DNA of 15,652 bases from Lachnospiraceae bacterium (GCA_016291475.1 JAEEXJ010000077.1:1-15652); one strand, 5' to 3'; numbered from the stretch's first letter, positions 1 through 8,231 are shown. A program made the numbers and translations. The notes: generated by a model not told the origin, from the sequence alone.

Positions 1-795
1 CCAGGAAACGGGGACAAGGATGGGAAGTCTTCCGACCGCGCCACTGTCTTGGAACATGATGGAATGCCACACACCTTCGTGGCCTTCCACGATACCGCCC
101 TGTGCGATACCGGAATTTCTGAAGCCCAGATCATCATCCAAAACATCACCTCCGGTAAATTCACCTTCGAGCGAATCCGCTGAAAAACAGGCCTCGGTTC
201 TCCTCCACATATCGCGTCTTGAATGGATCAGGAAGAGATAATATCTGCCGAAGATCTTGTAGATGTGGGAGCCTTCATATCCGAGATTGGGATTGCCCTT
301 ATCGCTTACGATAAGCCTGTGAAGCCCGCCTTCTTTGGGAGCGGTAAGCTCTTCGTTAAGCTCGGTCAGCCAAATGTCGGTGTTTCCGTATACGAGGAAT
401 GCCCTGCCGTCGTCGAATAGGAGCGAACAGTCATGATAGAACCCCTCGATAGTACTCTTGGTCCAGGGACCTGTGATGTCCTTAGCCCTGTAGAGGTAGG
501 TCTTATGCGTGTCGTTACAGACAAATACTACGTAGAACGTTCCCTCATGGTATCTGAGAGTCGCTGCCCACATTCCTTTGCCGTAGATGTATTTGCCGTC
601 CTTAAGCTGCTGTGCATCGGTGCTGTCGAGGCAGTCATAGACATAGCTGCAATGCTCCCAGTTTATAAGATCATATGAGCGCAATATCTCACCGCCCGGG
701 AAAAAATGCATTGTCGTACTTATCATGTAAAATACGCCGCCCGCATTGATCACATCGGGATCGGGAAAATCAGCACGTGTTATGGGATTTGTCAT
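1..795 (-). CDS. Glycoside hydrolase family 43 (beta-xylosidase / arabinofuranosidase type), 3' part missing
   Basis: Reading the minus strand from an ATG at 795 gives 265 open codons that run off the left edge without a stop. The N-terminal five-bladed propeller of GH43 is recognisable: PDPDVI near residue 11 (D12, expected catalytic base), HDCSLLFDDG with D122 (expected pKa modulator), and EGSHIYKIFGRYYLF with E174 (expected general acid). The AQGG then GRLPILVPVSW region around 231-265 is typical of the xylosidase-like subfamilies, which usually continue into a C-terminal beta-sandwich that would lie outside this window. There is no signal peptide, so the enzyme is probably cytoplasmic and acts on imported xylo- or arabino-oligosaccharides. 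The start shares one base with the stop of the lipoprotein gene (TGATG), indicating translational coupling. Family assignment is firm; substrate and subfamily are inferred. Confidence 0.9.
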   Translation of the reverse strand, partial: MTNPITRADFPDPDVINAGGVFYMISTTMHFFPGGEILRSYDLINWEHCSYVYDCLDSTDAQQLKDGKYIYGKGMWAATLRYHEGTFYVVFVCNDTHKTYLYRAKDITGPWTKSTIEGFYHDCSLLFDDGRAFLVYGNTDIWLTELNEELTAPKEGGLHRLIVSDKGNPNLGYEGSHIYKIFGRYYLFLIHSRRDMWRRTEACFSADSLEGEFTGGDVLDDDLGFRNSGIAQGGIVEGHEGVWHSIMFQDSGAVGRLPILVPVSW

Positions 796-1643
796 CAATC
801 TGTTTTCTGAATAAACCATTTGCTTTCGTAATTATCGTCCTTATATAGGAAATTGCAGATGTAGTATCCGTCGCCTTCCTTGGTGGTGAAATAGTAAAAC
901 GTTACCGGTGAAGATCCGTCCGTTATCTGCCCATCGTCATAAAAAGAGCCCTCAACCATATCGATGTCTGCGCCTGTCTGCGCGAAAGTTCCATCGACCT
1001 TCCCGGTAAAAGAAACCTCCGTCTGAAGCTGCATTTCCGCCATTTCCATATAATATTCGATTTTTTCCTGTTCTATCGTTCTCCAGGAAATATTCGGAAG
1101 TTCTATGCTTCCGTATCTGACATCATAGAGATAATTTTCGTTCTCATTCGCATATGCGCAGATCTGCCAGCCGTCCATCCGGTGCTCGAGATTCATGGTC
1201 TGTATCATCTCGGCGCATGCAAGTGCGACTTCTATCGCTTCGTCTTCATCATTTGAACGGACCACAAAGAATGTATAAGGGCTGTCTTCAACAACCGCAC
1301 CCGTTGAGGAAACATACTCATCTATCCGGTCTTTCAGACTGTCCTTGACATATGCTGCAAGCGCTTCATCGAATCCGTCGCCGGTACCCGGAACACTCCC
1401 GAAATATGAACCGTCGATTGAAATGTCCTGCATTCCGCTGGACATGCGATATTCAAAGCCCTGAAGCTTGTCACGTACTATGATGACCGTGCATTCATCG
1501 GTTTCCTCTTTGGACACAAGCTCGCAGTCGCCATGAAGCTTCTTTGCCTCTTTTAACAGTTCGGAAGCAGTCTTGATCCTGCCGCATCCGGCAAGACCCA
1601 GAATCAGAAATACCGAGCATATGAAAAGCAGTAATCTCTTCAT
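795..1643 (-). CDS. Hypothetical lipoprotein, 282 residues
   Basis: The protein begins with a positively charged, hydrophobic signal peptide ending in the lipobox LAGC (residues 17-20). It should therefore be cleaved before C20, lipidated and anchored on the outer face of the membrane. The remaining ~260 residues are hydrophilic, with many acidic residues and aromatic patches. I recognise no named domain. The start at 1643 is supported by AGGAGG at 1656-1651, 7 nt upstream of the ATG. The stop overlaps the start of the GH43 gene by one base, so the two are co-translated. A substrate-binding role linked to sugar use would fit the neighbour, but nothing in the sequence shows this; it lacks an obvious ABC solute-binding signature and is short for that family. 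Co-transcription with the upstream DHH gene is possible, because only 77 bp separate them, but a 40-bp palindrome lies in that gap. Confidence 0.85.
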   Translation of the reverse strand: MKRLLLFICSVFLILGLAGCGRIKTASELLKEAKKLHGDCELVSKEETDECTVIIVRDKLQGFEYRMSSGMQDISIDGSYFGSVPGTGDGFDEALAAYVKDSLKDRIDEYVSSTGAVVEDSPYTFFVVRSNDEDEAIEVALACAEMIQTMNLEHRMDGWQICAYANENENYLYDVRYGSIELPNISWRTIEQEKIEYYMEMAEMQLQTEVSFTGKVDGTFAQTGADIDMVEGSFYDDGQITDGSSPVTFYYFTTKEGDGYYICNFLYKDDNYESKWFIQKTD

Positions 1644-1666
1644 GATCAGTCCTCCTAAAGATAATA

Positions 1667-1706
1667 AGTGGGACCATCGGGGAGAACCGTCCCCAATGGT
1701 CCCACT
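1667..1706. repeat. REP-like palindrome, 16-bp stem with one mismatch
   Basis: AGTGGGACCAT (1667-1677) pairs with ATGGTCCCACT (1696-1706). After one C/A mismatch, GGGGA (1679-1683) pairs with TCCCC (1690-1694) around a 6-nt loop. On the minus strand it contains GGGGACGGTTCT (1694-1683), identical to a 12-mer in the palindrome at 9218-9255. It lies between the DHH stop and the lipoprotein ribosome binding site, ending 10 nt before AGGAGG. There is no clean T-run, only a T-rich TTATTATCTTT on the minus side, so a terminator or attenuator role is possible but not shown. Confidence 0.75.
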
Positions 1707-1720
1707 GTAATTACACTTTA

Positions 1721-2644
1721 TCAGCCCTGAAGAGCTTTAATGATATCGGGAAGTTTACCGTCAACTTCGTCATTTGCAAGCTGGCAGGTTCCTGCTGCAG
1801 CGTGTCCGCCTCCGCCGTACTCAAGGCAGAGATTTCCGATGTTGACGTTGGAAGCCTTATTGATGATGCTTCTTCCGATCATGACTGCGGTGTTCTGCTT
1901 CTTGAAGCCCCATGCTACGTGTACGGAAACTTCTACTTCGGGATGCATAGCATAGATCATGAAACGGTTGCCCGCATAAATGGTCTCTTCGTTACGAAGA
2001 TCGATGATAACAACCTTGCCGTCGATCTTGGCGATCCTGTCGAGCTGAGCCTTGAAAAGCTCCTGCTGCTCGAAGTAAAGGTCTACTCTTTCTTTTACAT
2101 CGGGAAGTTCAAGGATCTTATCGATGGGATGATCAACACAATAGGTGATGAGCTCCATCATAAGATCGTAATTGGATACTCTGAAATCGTGGAATCTTCC
2201 GAGGCCGGTACGTGCGTCCATCAGGAAGTTGAGAAGAACCCATCCCTTGGGATTAAGGATCTCGTCAGCAGTGAAATCAGCGCTGTCGCCCTTATCAACG
2301 GCAGTCATGATCTCTTCGGATACTCTGCTGAAAGTCTTGGGTCCGCCATAGTAGTTATAGACAACCCTCGCTGCAGACTTAGCTTCGCCTTCGATGATGA
2401 ACTTCTGCTTAAGCTCCTCGGATTTTACTCTGAGAAGTTCGCTCTCATGATGATCGAAAGCAAGCTTGACTCTGGGGTCAAAAGGAAGGTTAGTGGTAAT
2501 GTCATCACCGGTAATATCAACCTTTCCGTCCTGGACATCCTTAGGGTGAACGAATTTGATCTCATCGATCATATTCATTTCCTTTAAAAGCATTGCACAA
2601 ACCAAACCGTCGAAATCGCTTCTAGTGATAAGTCTTCTGCTCAT
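1721..2644 (-). CDS. DHH/DHHA1 family phosphoesterase
   Basis: A 307-residue cytoplasmic protein of the DHH superfamily: metal-dependent phosphoesterases that include nanoRNases, cyclic-dinucleotide phosphodiesterases and exopolyphosphatases. The N-terminal part carries SDFDG (residues 9-13, motif I), FDHHES (63-68, the DHH signature) and AVDKGDSADF (115-124, a further metal-binding motif). The C-terminal DHHA1 substrate-binding domain shows the glycine-rich GGGGHAAAG at 277-285. Motif I lacks the His found in the classical HxxxDADG form, as in the NrnB-like branch of the family. The start at 2644 has AAGGAAGG 9 nt upstream. It has its own promoter inside the end of the preceding gene. The exact substrate (short RNA, cyclic nucleotide or polyphosphate) cannot be told from sequence. 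Both domains look complete. Confidence 0.88.
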   Translation of the reverse strand: MSRRLITRSDFDGLVCAMLLKEMNMIDEIKFVHPKDVQDGKVDITGDDITTNLPFDPRVKLAFDHHESELLRVKSEELKQKFIIEGEAKSAARVVYNYYGGPKTFSRVSEEIMTAVDKGDSADFTADEILNPKGWVLLNFLMDARTGLGRFHDFRVSNYDLMMELITYCVDHPIDKILELPDVKERVDLYFEQQELFKAQLDRIAKIDGKVVIIDLRNEETIYAGNRFMIYAMHPEVEVSVHVAWGFKKQNTAVMIGRSIINKASNVNIGNLCLEYGGGGHAAAGTCQLANDEVDGKLPDIIKALQG

Positions 2645-2699
2645 AGGGATCTACCTTCCTTGAATTCGATTTTTCTTGGTGAAACACCATTACTACTAT

Positions 2700-2727
2700 A
2701 TTTTATCATCTATTCAGTCATTATCAA
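2700..2727 (-). promoter_or_regulatory. Sigma-A type promoter for the DHH gene
   Basis: On the minus strand, TTGATA (2727-2722) and TAAAAT (2705-2700) are separated by 16 bp; each matches 5 of 6 consensus bases. The -35 lies in the last codons of the transglutaminase gene. Transcription would start near 2693, giving a leader of about 50 nt that contains a small hairpin (2677-2689, 5-bp stem, 3-nt loop). Confidence 0.55.
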
Positions 2728-4960
2728 CAGTCTTTCCGTATTTGACCTTCTGAAATCCGAGATAATATCTCAGGTATTTAACCGGTCTTTCCCGGCGGAT
2801 ACGCTTCAAAAGGTTATTTTTGTATGAAGAAACCTGTTTTTCGTATGTTTCGAGATCCGTGCCCTCCGCATATAAGAACAGAGTCAGATTACCGATAAAG
2901 TCACTTATCTCCTCACTCTCATCATTCGATATCCTCTCGCCGTATTCGCGAAGAGTCTCGCCGGGCATTGTTCCAAGATCCAGTATCTCCAAAAGCCCCA
3001 GTACCTGCCTGCAGAGCACCCTGTATCTGACGGAAGGTTCCTTCCTGCGCAGTGATACAGATACAAGCAGATTACCCGTAAGGATGAAAAGAAGAACAAA
3101 CAACGCCCCCGATACCACAGGAATAACTATCACATACCATGGAATAACAGTCTTCGCATTTTCCTCATCTTCCTCTGAGACAGTTTCATCCCCGGTTTCC
3201 GCAGCTTCGGGAGGCTGATATCCCTCATACCCCGAACCGATATTTGCATAGGCTTCGCTTGCCTGCTCTCCGGTATACCAATATGATCCCGAGCTGTAAC
3301 CCGGTGTCGGTTCGAAGGCTATCCATCCGGCTCCGTCCACATAGATCTCGGGCCAGGCATGAGCCATTGAAGTATAAACCGTCGCAGTAGGCTTTCCTGC
3401 GGTAGGCACGTAATACCCCTGTACGTATCTGGCAGGTATTCCCTCCGCTCTGGCCAGAAGCACAAACGCAGTAGCGAAATGAATACAGTATCCCTGCCTC
3501 GTTTCAAGTACGAAATAATCAAGAAGTGATGATGAATCTGTGACATATTCGGGGAGTTCACCCGGAGTATTGGTATATCGGAAGCTCTTCAAAAACTCAC
3601 AGAGTCTCACCGCTTTATCGATATTATCTTCACACCCTTCATACACTTCATCCATGTATGCGCGCAGTTCATCCGATAATTCCACGGGTTGCAGATAAAG
3701 TTCCCGGATGTGATCCGCATATTCAAGATAACCCGCATAGCTTGTAAGATCCTCAGCACCCTTAACTTCCGCAAGCTGCATATTGAACGATTCCTCGGAA
3801 GGCACACTTGCATTTTTCAAAAATTCTATGAATTCGGGATTTGCGGCGTTAAGTCTGTAAAATGTCACATAATATTTCCCGGGTTTATCATCTGCCCACA
3901 TCATATCCCCGCCGGCAAATACCGCAGCGCCTCCGGCGACAGCATTCGGATCCACATATGACTTAAGCGGGGCAAAGATATATTCGGAACGGAGCGCGGA
4001 ATAATCGATCCTGAATGTGGACCTTCTTGCAAAATCCTCGGGATCCTCCGTATATTCCGAAACCGAGGCCATAAATGCGACGGTATCTGTCAGATTCGCA
4101 TATACTTTCGTATCATCATTCGAATACCATGCCCTCCCGTCAAAAGTATCAAAACTTTTTCCCGCAAGCCTGACAGCCTTTACTCCGTTTGTCAGTTCAT
4201 TCAGTTCCAGAACCTCATCCTGCTGATGGGCAATATTTCCCAGAACCTCTCCCCTTCCGGAAAAACCTATTGAAGAATTTGCAGGGTCATAAACATCATC
4301 CGGAGTAAGCTTTCTGCTGATATCAAGAAACATCTCATATGCGGCATGAGCAATGTTTTTGACAAATTTCCAGTCATAAGGTTCTTCGGGGGCAGGGCAT
4401 ATAAGTATGAGAATAAGCGATATCATGGCAAACCCGGATACATACACCAGGTGCTTTTTGTTATCGGTATCTCCGGTCTTTTTCCATCCGCCCTGCATCA
4501 CTTCGATGACGGTGATGATGAGCATGGAGGATACGCAAAATATCATGTATTTATCGGCGGAATATGCCGTTATTCCCGCCCATATCATAAACAGGATAAG
4601 CAATAATGATACGATCACCTTAAGAGGCTTTATCTCGGCAAGAGCCTCACCTATGATCAGTCCGCCTATAGCGATCAGGGGAAGGTACATATAATCGCGG
4701 TATCCCAAAAGGAATTCTTTTACGGCATCATTCCTGAGAAGAAATACCGCTGCTACACCTATTGCTATCAGGATACCGGTAATGATCAGTCTTACCGTCC
4801 ATCCGGATCTTCTCAAAGCGGGAACAATGCAGGCCATGATCAATGTGATCAAAGCCGCCGGAACGGTAACACTCTCTGCTCCCGTCATGGGAAAAAAATA
4901 CGAAAGAAGTCCGCACGTAGCTGTGCATACATATATGATTTCATACAAAAGTGCAGTCAT
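2714..4960 (-). CDS. Membrane-bound transglutaminase-like protein (TgpA/DUF3488 type)
   Basis: 748 residues. About seven hydrophobic segments fill the first ~190 residues (near 5-24, 33-49, 57-75, 91-108, 112-132, 138-154 and 172-188). A large outward-facing region follows, containing a transglutaminase-like core. The expected papain-type triad is present: C492 in GYCIHFATAF, H534 in MAHAWPEIYVD and D542 in the same motif, followed by WIAFEPTPGY. An acidic linker (about 585-600), another membrane span (about 606-631) and a cytoplasmic tail of DUF4129-like character close the protein. The length and domain order match the TgpA family. Its ATG overlaps the DUF58 stop by 4 bp (ATGA), so it is the last gene of a MoxR-DUF58-transglutaminase operon. 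Known members act at the cell surface on unknown protein substrates; activity here is inferred from the intact triad. Confidence 0.9.
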   Translation of the reverse strand: MTALLYEIIYVCTATCGLLSYFFPMTGAESVTVPAALITLIMACIVPALRRSGWTVRLIITGILIAIGVAAVFLLRNDAVKEFLLGYRDYMYLPLIAIGGLIIGEALAEIKPLKVIVSLLLILFMIWAGITAYSADKYMIFCVSSMLIITVIEVMQGGWKKTGDTDNKKHLVYVSGFAMISLILILICPAPEEPYDWKFVKNIAHAAYEMFLDISRKLTPDDVYDPANSSIGFSGRGEVLGNIAHQQDEVLELNELTNGVKAVRLAGKSFDTFDGRAWYSNDDTKVYANLTDTVAFMASVSEYTEDPEDFARRSTFRIDYSALRSEYIFAPLKSYVDPNAVAGGAAVFAGGDMMWADDKPGKYYVTFYRLNAANPEFIEFLKNASVPSEESFNMQLAEVKGAEDLTSYAGYLEYADHIRELYLQPVELSDELRAYMDEVYEGCEDNIDKAVRLCEFLKSFRYTNTPGELPEYVTDSSSLLDYFVLETRQGYCIHFATAFVLLARAEGIPARYVQGYYVPTAGKPTATVYTSMAHAWPEIYVDGAGWIAFEPTPGYSSGSYWYTGEQASEAYANIGSGYEGYQPPEAAETGDETVSEEDEENAKTVIPWYVIVIPVVSGALFVLLFILTGNLLVSVSLRRKEPSVRYRVLCRQVLGLLEILDLGTMPGETLREYGERISNDESEEISDFIGNLTLFLYAEGTDLETYEKQVSSYKNNLLKRIRRERPVKYLRYYLGFQKVKYGKTVDND

Positions 4961-6123
4961 ACGAGCACCTCACTCAATCTGTCCTCATATCCCACAACCC
5001 TGTATCCGATATTTCCGGGAACGGCTTTTAATCCCGAGTTCTCAGGATCATCCGTCACTAAAAGAAGCGACTGTCTGATCATGTTTCCGCTTAAAAGACT
5101 GCTGTACTCTGCAGCTTCATCGGTCCATTTATGCAGGACATATATAACCGATTCCGAAGATGACGGAATATTTTCCTCCATGCATCCCTTGATCAGACGT
5201 GATACATCACTGCCTGATCTGAAACATAATCCTGACATTGCAGCATAGAATTCTTCAAAGGAATCCGTATTTTCAATCCTGTATGTGACATATCTGTCAT
5301 TAATCAGTTTTACGCTCACGCCTATACCGTTCTCGGCATAGTAATAAACCAGAGCCAGAACGGTTTCGAGGATCTTGTTTTCAAGAGGAAGGTACTTTTC
5401 CGCTTCCTCGATGTATCTGCAGGAATCCATAATGATCCTTACGGAAGGAGTATCTTCGCCGGTAAATGTCTTTACCATGGGCTTTCCTGTTCTGGCAGTT
5501 GTTTTCCAGTTGATCAGTCTTACATCATCCCCCGGAACATATTCTCTTACCAAAATATCCGGAACACTTTTATCCCGCAGAGGATTATCGGAAGATGCGA
5601 TCACCATATCGGGCCGCTCCGGAGAAGCAAGGATTTCAAGTCTCGGTGATACATGAACCTTAAGCGTCTCTCTGTTTTTAAAAGTAACCGAAAATAATCT
5701 GAGGTAATCCGTAACGGTAACGCTCTTAATACCGACCTCGTATTCACCCCTGTATTTGCAGACAAGAAGGGTTTCTTTTTTGATGCCTGTAGCCGGCATC
5801 AGTTCGTATTCGGTATCTGTATCCAGCCCGTTTATGTATGAGAAATCACTGAAAAAACCGGTCCTTACGCCGGCATGAGCAAAGATATCTTCGTTTTGAA
5901 GTGAGAAATAAAATGGGGTCGAACTGCCCGCAACTATCGTCCTTGTATCTATCTCCTGATAGATCTTAAACCTTAAGTAGACGACGATCGTATAGATAAA
6001 AGAAACCAAAGGAACAAACAGCGTAAAAAAGAAAAAGCCGTAGGAAACCGGCCCTCCTTTGAAAGATATTGAGATCAGAGATAATACAAACAGCACAAGC
6101 GCTGCGATCCTGCTAATTCTCAT
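4957..6123 (-). CDS. DUF58 domain-containing membrane protein
   Basis: 388 residues with two hydrophobic helices at the N terminus (about 5-20 and 27-49), then a beta-rich region. The DUF58 signature is at about 192-220: VREYVPGDDVRLINWKTTA followed by RTGKP. The C-terminal half resembles a von Willebrand A-like fold with an IIMDSCRY strand near 230. The start codon follows the MoxR stop with one intervening base, and the end overlaps the transglutaminase start by 4 bp, so the three proteins are almost certainly made together. DUF58 proteins are routinely encoded beside MoxR ATPases and are thought to be partners or clients of the ATPase. Their molecular function is not established. Confidence 0.92.
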   Translation of the reverse strand: MRISRIAALVLFVLSLISISFKGGPVSYGFFFFTLFVPLVSFIYTIVVYLRFKIYQEIDTRTIVAGSSTPFYFSLQNEDIFAHAGVRTGFFSDFSYINGLDTDTEYELMPATGIKKETLLVCKYRGEYEVGIKSVTVTDYLRLFSVTFKNRETLKVHVSPRLEILASPERPDMVIASSDNPLRDKSVPDILVREYVPGDDVRLINWKTTARTGKPMVKTFTGEDTPSVRIIMDSCRYIEEAEKYLPLENKILETVLALVYYYAENGIGVSVKLINDRYVTYRIENTDSFEEFYAAMSGLCFRSGSDVSRLIKGCMEENIPSSSESVIYVLHKWTDEAAEYSSLLSGNMIRQSLLLVTDDPENSGLKAVPGNIGYRVVGYEDRLSEVLV

Positions 6124-6124
6124 C

Positions 6125-7045
6125 TTACACCATAGGCACCTTAGCCTTTAATACATTTGAATAGATGATGGTATCGATACTTTCACCTGCGATCTTAGCT
6201 TCGTATGTGAGACTTACTCTGTGGTGAAGAGTATTTACCGATACAGCTTTTATATCATCGGGAGTAACAAAATCCCTGCCCGATATATACGCTTTGGCCT
6301 GCGCAGCCTGCACAAGCATTATCATCGCACGGGGGCTTACACCCATGACGAATCTGTTTTCTTTTCTCGTAAGAGTAACAATATCTCCGGCGTATTTGAG
6401 AACACTGTCGGCTATCTTAACCTTACGCACATCTTCTTTAATCTTAAGAACATCACCCTCACCGATGACGCTTTCTATCTTGTCGGTTGTTTTACCCTCC
6501 AGGAAGTTGCGTGTGAGGATGATCTCATTTTCGGGAGTGGGATATCCTATCGAAAGCTTCATCATGAAACGGTCGAGCTGAGCTTCGGGAAGAGGATAAG
6601 TTCCCACAAAAGAAGACGGATTCTGTGTTGCTATGATCATGAAAGGCTCGGGAAGGTTTATGACTTTATCATCCACGGTTACCTTGCCCTCGGCCATGGC
6701 TTCGAGAAGTGCGGACTGTGTCTTGGGAGAAGTCCTGTTGATCTCATCCGCAAGGATGATACGGTGCATGATGGCTCCTTCCCTGTACTCGAACTCTCCC
6801 GTTTTCATATTGAGAACGGAAGAGCCCGTAACATCCGAAGGAAGAGTATCGGGCGTGAACTGTATGCGCCCGAAATCAAGATCCACCGCAGCAGCCAGAG
6901 TCTTTACGAGAGTTGTCTTACCGACTCCGGGAACATCCTCGATAAGGACATGCCCGCCCGCAAGAAGGCATATGAGAATATTCTCTACAACCTCATCATT
7001 TCCGATGAAATATTCATTTATGAGTTCTCTAAGCTTCTCAGTCAT
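6125..7045 (-). CDS. MoxR family AAA+ ATPase
   Basis: 306 residues, a normal length for MoxR. Visible elements are Walker A GVGKTT at 40-45, Walker B IILADEINR at 96-104 (D100, E101), sensor 1 ATQNP at 139-143, an arginine-finger candidate in LDRF (R159), and sensor 2 GVSPRA (R239). A C-terminal helical lid domain follows. MoxR proteins act as chaperone-like ATPases that mature or activate partner complexes. The partners here are presumably the DUF58 protein and the membrane transglutaminase encoded immediately downstream. The start at 7045 is preceded by a modest AAAGAAG ribosome binding site. This is the first gene of its operon. I could not pick out a convincing promoter in the 154 bp upstream. 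Confidence 0.95.
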   Translation of the reverse strand: MTEKLRELINEYFIGNDEVVENILICLLAGGHVLIEDVPGVGKTTLVKTLAAAVDLDFGRIQFTPDTLPSDVTGSSVLNMKTGEFEYREGAIMHRIILADEINRTSPKTQSALLEAMAEGKVTVDDKVINLPEPFMIIATQNPSSFVGTYPLPEAQLDRFMMKLSIGYPTPENEIILTRNFLEGKTTDKIESVIGEGDVLKIKEDVRKVKIADSVLKYAGDIVTLTRKENRFVMGVSPRAMIMLVQAAQAKAYISGRDFVTPDDIKAVSVNTLHHRVSLTYEAKIAGESIDTIIYSNVLKAKVPMV

Positions 7046-7148
7046 AAATATCTTCTTTCATTGACAGGGCAAATTATGATTTACTTGTACACTATCAATT
7101 TTATCATTTTCAGGCAAACAGGGAACGTATCTTTTTGTCACATATCGG

Positions 7149-7178
7149 TAAAAAAAGTGCTCCGTGCCGGTTGCGGCA
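7149..7178 (-). terminator. Weak possible terminator after the SDR gene
   Basis: On the minus strand a 5-bp stem TGCCG/CGGCA with a 4-nt loop (7178-7165) lies 8 nt before a run of seven T (7156-7150). The gap between stem and T-run is too long for a classic intrinsic terminator unless a bulged alternative pairing with the following CGGAGCA is used. It lies between the SDR stop and the MoxR start. Confidence 0.3.
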
Positions 7179-7199
7179 TTCTACTTATTGTTGATGTCA

Positions 7200-7943
7200 T
7201 TAATAAGGGCTGCTCATTTTCTCTGCCTTTGCAACAGCCTCATCAAGTGTCATATCGTAGAAAAGTCCGGCTCCGAATATTCTCCCGCACTTTCCGTCAT
7301 CCACAAAAGCACCGACCAGAACTCCGGGAAGAGCAGATTCGGGAGCGTTGGGTGCATTGGGGCCTCCCAGGTCCGTTCTGCACCAGCCGGGATCCGTGAG
7401 ATTAATGAGAACATCGCTTCCCTGAAGCTTTGATCCGATATCTATGGTAACCTTGTTGAGCGCCGCTTTACTTGCGGAATAACCGGCCTGCTCGGGTTCA
7501 AGCGCTATACCGCTTGTGGTATTAACAATTCGTCCGAAGCCTTTCTTCTGCATAAGAGGAAGGTAGTGATATACGATCATCATGGGGGCTACGGTATTGA
7601 TCAGAAAGCTGGTGGTGTAATCATTCGCAGGGGTGGTGAGATACTCCGTTCTGTATGCGATCTGCATTCCCGCATTGTTCATCACGATGTCGATATCATG
7701 ACCGAGTGAATCGATCTCTTTAAGCATCTTCTCTACGCTTCCGAGATCCGAAAGCTCAGCTTCAACCGCTACGCACTCTATTCCGAACTTTTCAGCTTCG
7801 GCTTTTACCGCATCCGCATGTTCTTTTTTTCTGCTCTGTATCACCAGGTTGCATCCGCGCTCCGCAAGAGCCAGACATACCAGTTTTCCAATACCTCTCG
7901 CACCTCCGGTAACCAGTGCCCATCTGCCTTTAACATCTACCAT
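7200..7943 (-). CDS. Short-chain dehydrogenase/reductase (SDR)
   Basis: A 247-residue classical SDR with a Rossmann fold. It has the cofactor loop TGGARGIG (12-19), NNAG at 89-92, N116, the catalytic S144 in NTTSGIA, and Y155-SAS-K159. DPGW near 184-187 follows, as in the family. An NAD(P)H-dependent keto/hydroxy oxidoreductase is expected, but the substrate is not predictable from the motifs. The arginine after the glycine loop and the QSRKK at 36-40 are compatible with NADPH preference (inference). The start at 7943 has AGGAGG 6 nt upstream. It is transcribed away from an AraC-type regulator through a shared 382-bp gap, a layout common for a regulator and its target. If the promoter at 8232-8260 is used, the leader mRNA carries a 225-nt fold-back structure ending 10 nt before the ribosome binding site. 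Confidence 0.93.
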   Translation of the reverse strand: MVDVKGRWALVTGGARGIGKLVCLALAERGCNLVIQSRKKEHADAVKAEAEKFGIECVAVEAELSDLGSVEKMLKEIDSLGHDIDIVMNNAGMQIAYRTEYLTTPANDYTTSFLINTVAPMMIVYHYLPLMQKKGFGRIVNTTSGIALEPEQAGYSASKAALNKVTIDIGSKLQGSDVLINLTDPGWCRTDLGGPNAPNAPESALPGVLVGAFVDDGKCGRIFGAGLFYDMTLDEAVAKAEKMSSPY

Positions 7944-7965
7944 ATTCTTCCTCCTAAACTATCCT

Positions 7966-8190
7966 GTGGGAACGTACCCATTTGTCACGATATTCACCCG
8001 ACTGTTCCTGCATTCCTGGGGTCCTGTCGCGGTGCATAATTTTCTCGCTTTTCGTGGATCAGGCGTCCATTGAACCATGAAATCTTTTGCTCATGCCGCA
8101 GACCACCGAAGTCTCGAAAATCATGCATCCACGCCACCCCACGGAATGCAGGAACAACCGACTGAGGATGACAAATGGGTACGTCCCCAC
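7966..8190. repeat. 225-bp imperfect long palindrome (REPIN/MITE-like)
   Basis: The arms begin GTGGGAACGTACCCATTT (left, 7966 onward) and GTGGGGACGTACCCATTT (right, read on minus from 8190). They agree over 22 bp with one difference. After a diverged stretch both have GTTCCTGCATTCC. Further in they share GGGGT, a TGCAT-A/G-ATTTTC block and TTCG-GTGG. The centre is around 8070-8085. No credible open reading frame lies inside. This fills most of the gap between the SDR and AraC genes. It could be two inverted REP units, a short non-autonomous transposon, or a structured leader RNA of the SDR transcript. The right arm shares GTGGGGACG with the palindrome at 9218-9255, which suggests one repeat family. 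Confidence 0.8.
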
Positions 8191-8231
8191 TGTCATACTC
8201 TCCCCCGCATCATTAAATTATCACGGGCAAA

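Noticed and set aside
1802..2587. 261-codon open frame on the plus strand within the DHH gene
   Set aside because: It is entirely antisense to a gene with clear DHH and DHHA1 motifs, and the translation shows no family features.
2677..2689. Terminator between the transglutaminase and DHH genes
   Set aside because: The hairpin has only 5 bp and is followed on the minus strand by A-rich sequence rather than T. It lies downstream of the DHH promoter.
6221..7399. 392-codon open frame on the plus strand across the MoxR gene and into the SDR gene
   Set aside because: It is antisense to two well-recognised genes, its protein has no recognisable domain, and it has no ribosome binding site. It is a codon-bias shadow.
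7818..8073. Short plus-strand open frames over the SDR 5' end and the long palindrome
   Set aside because: They overlap the SDR gene antisense and run through a fold-back element; there is no ribosome binding site and the composition is unlike a protein.
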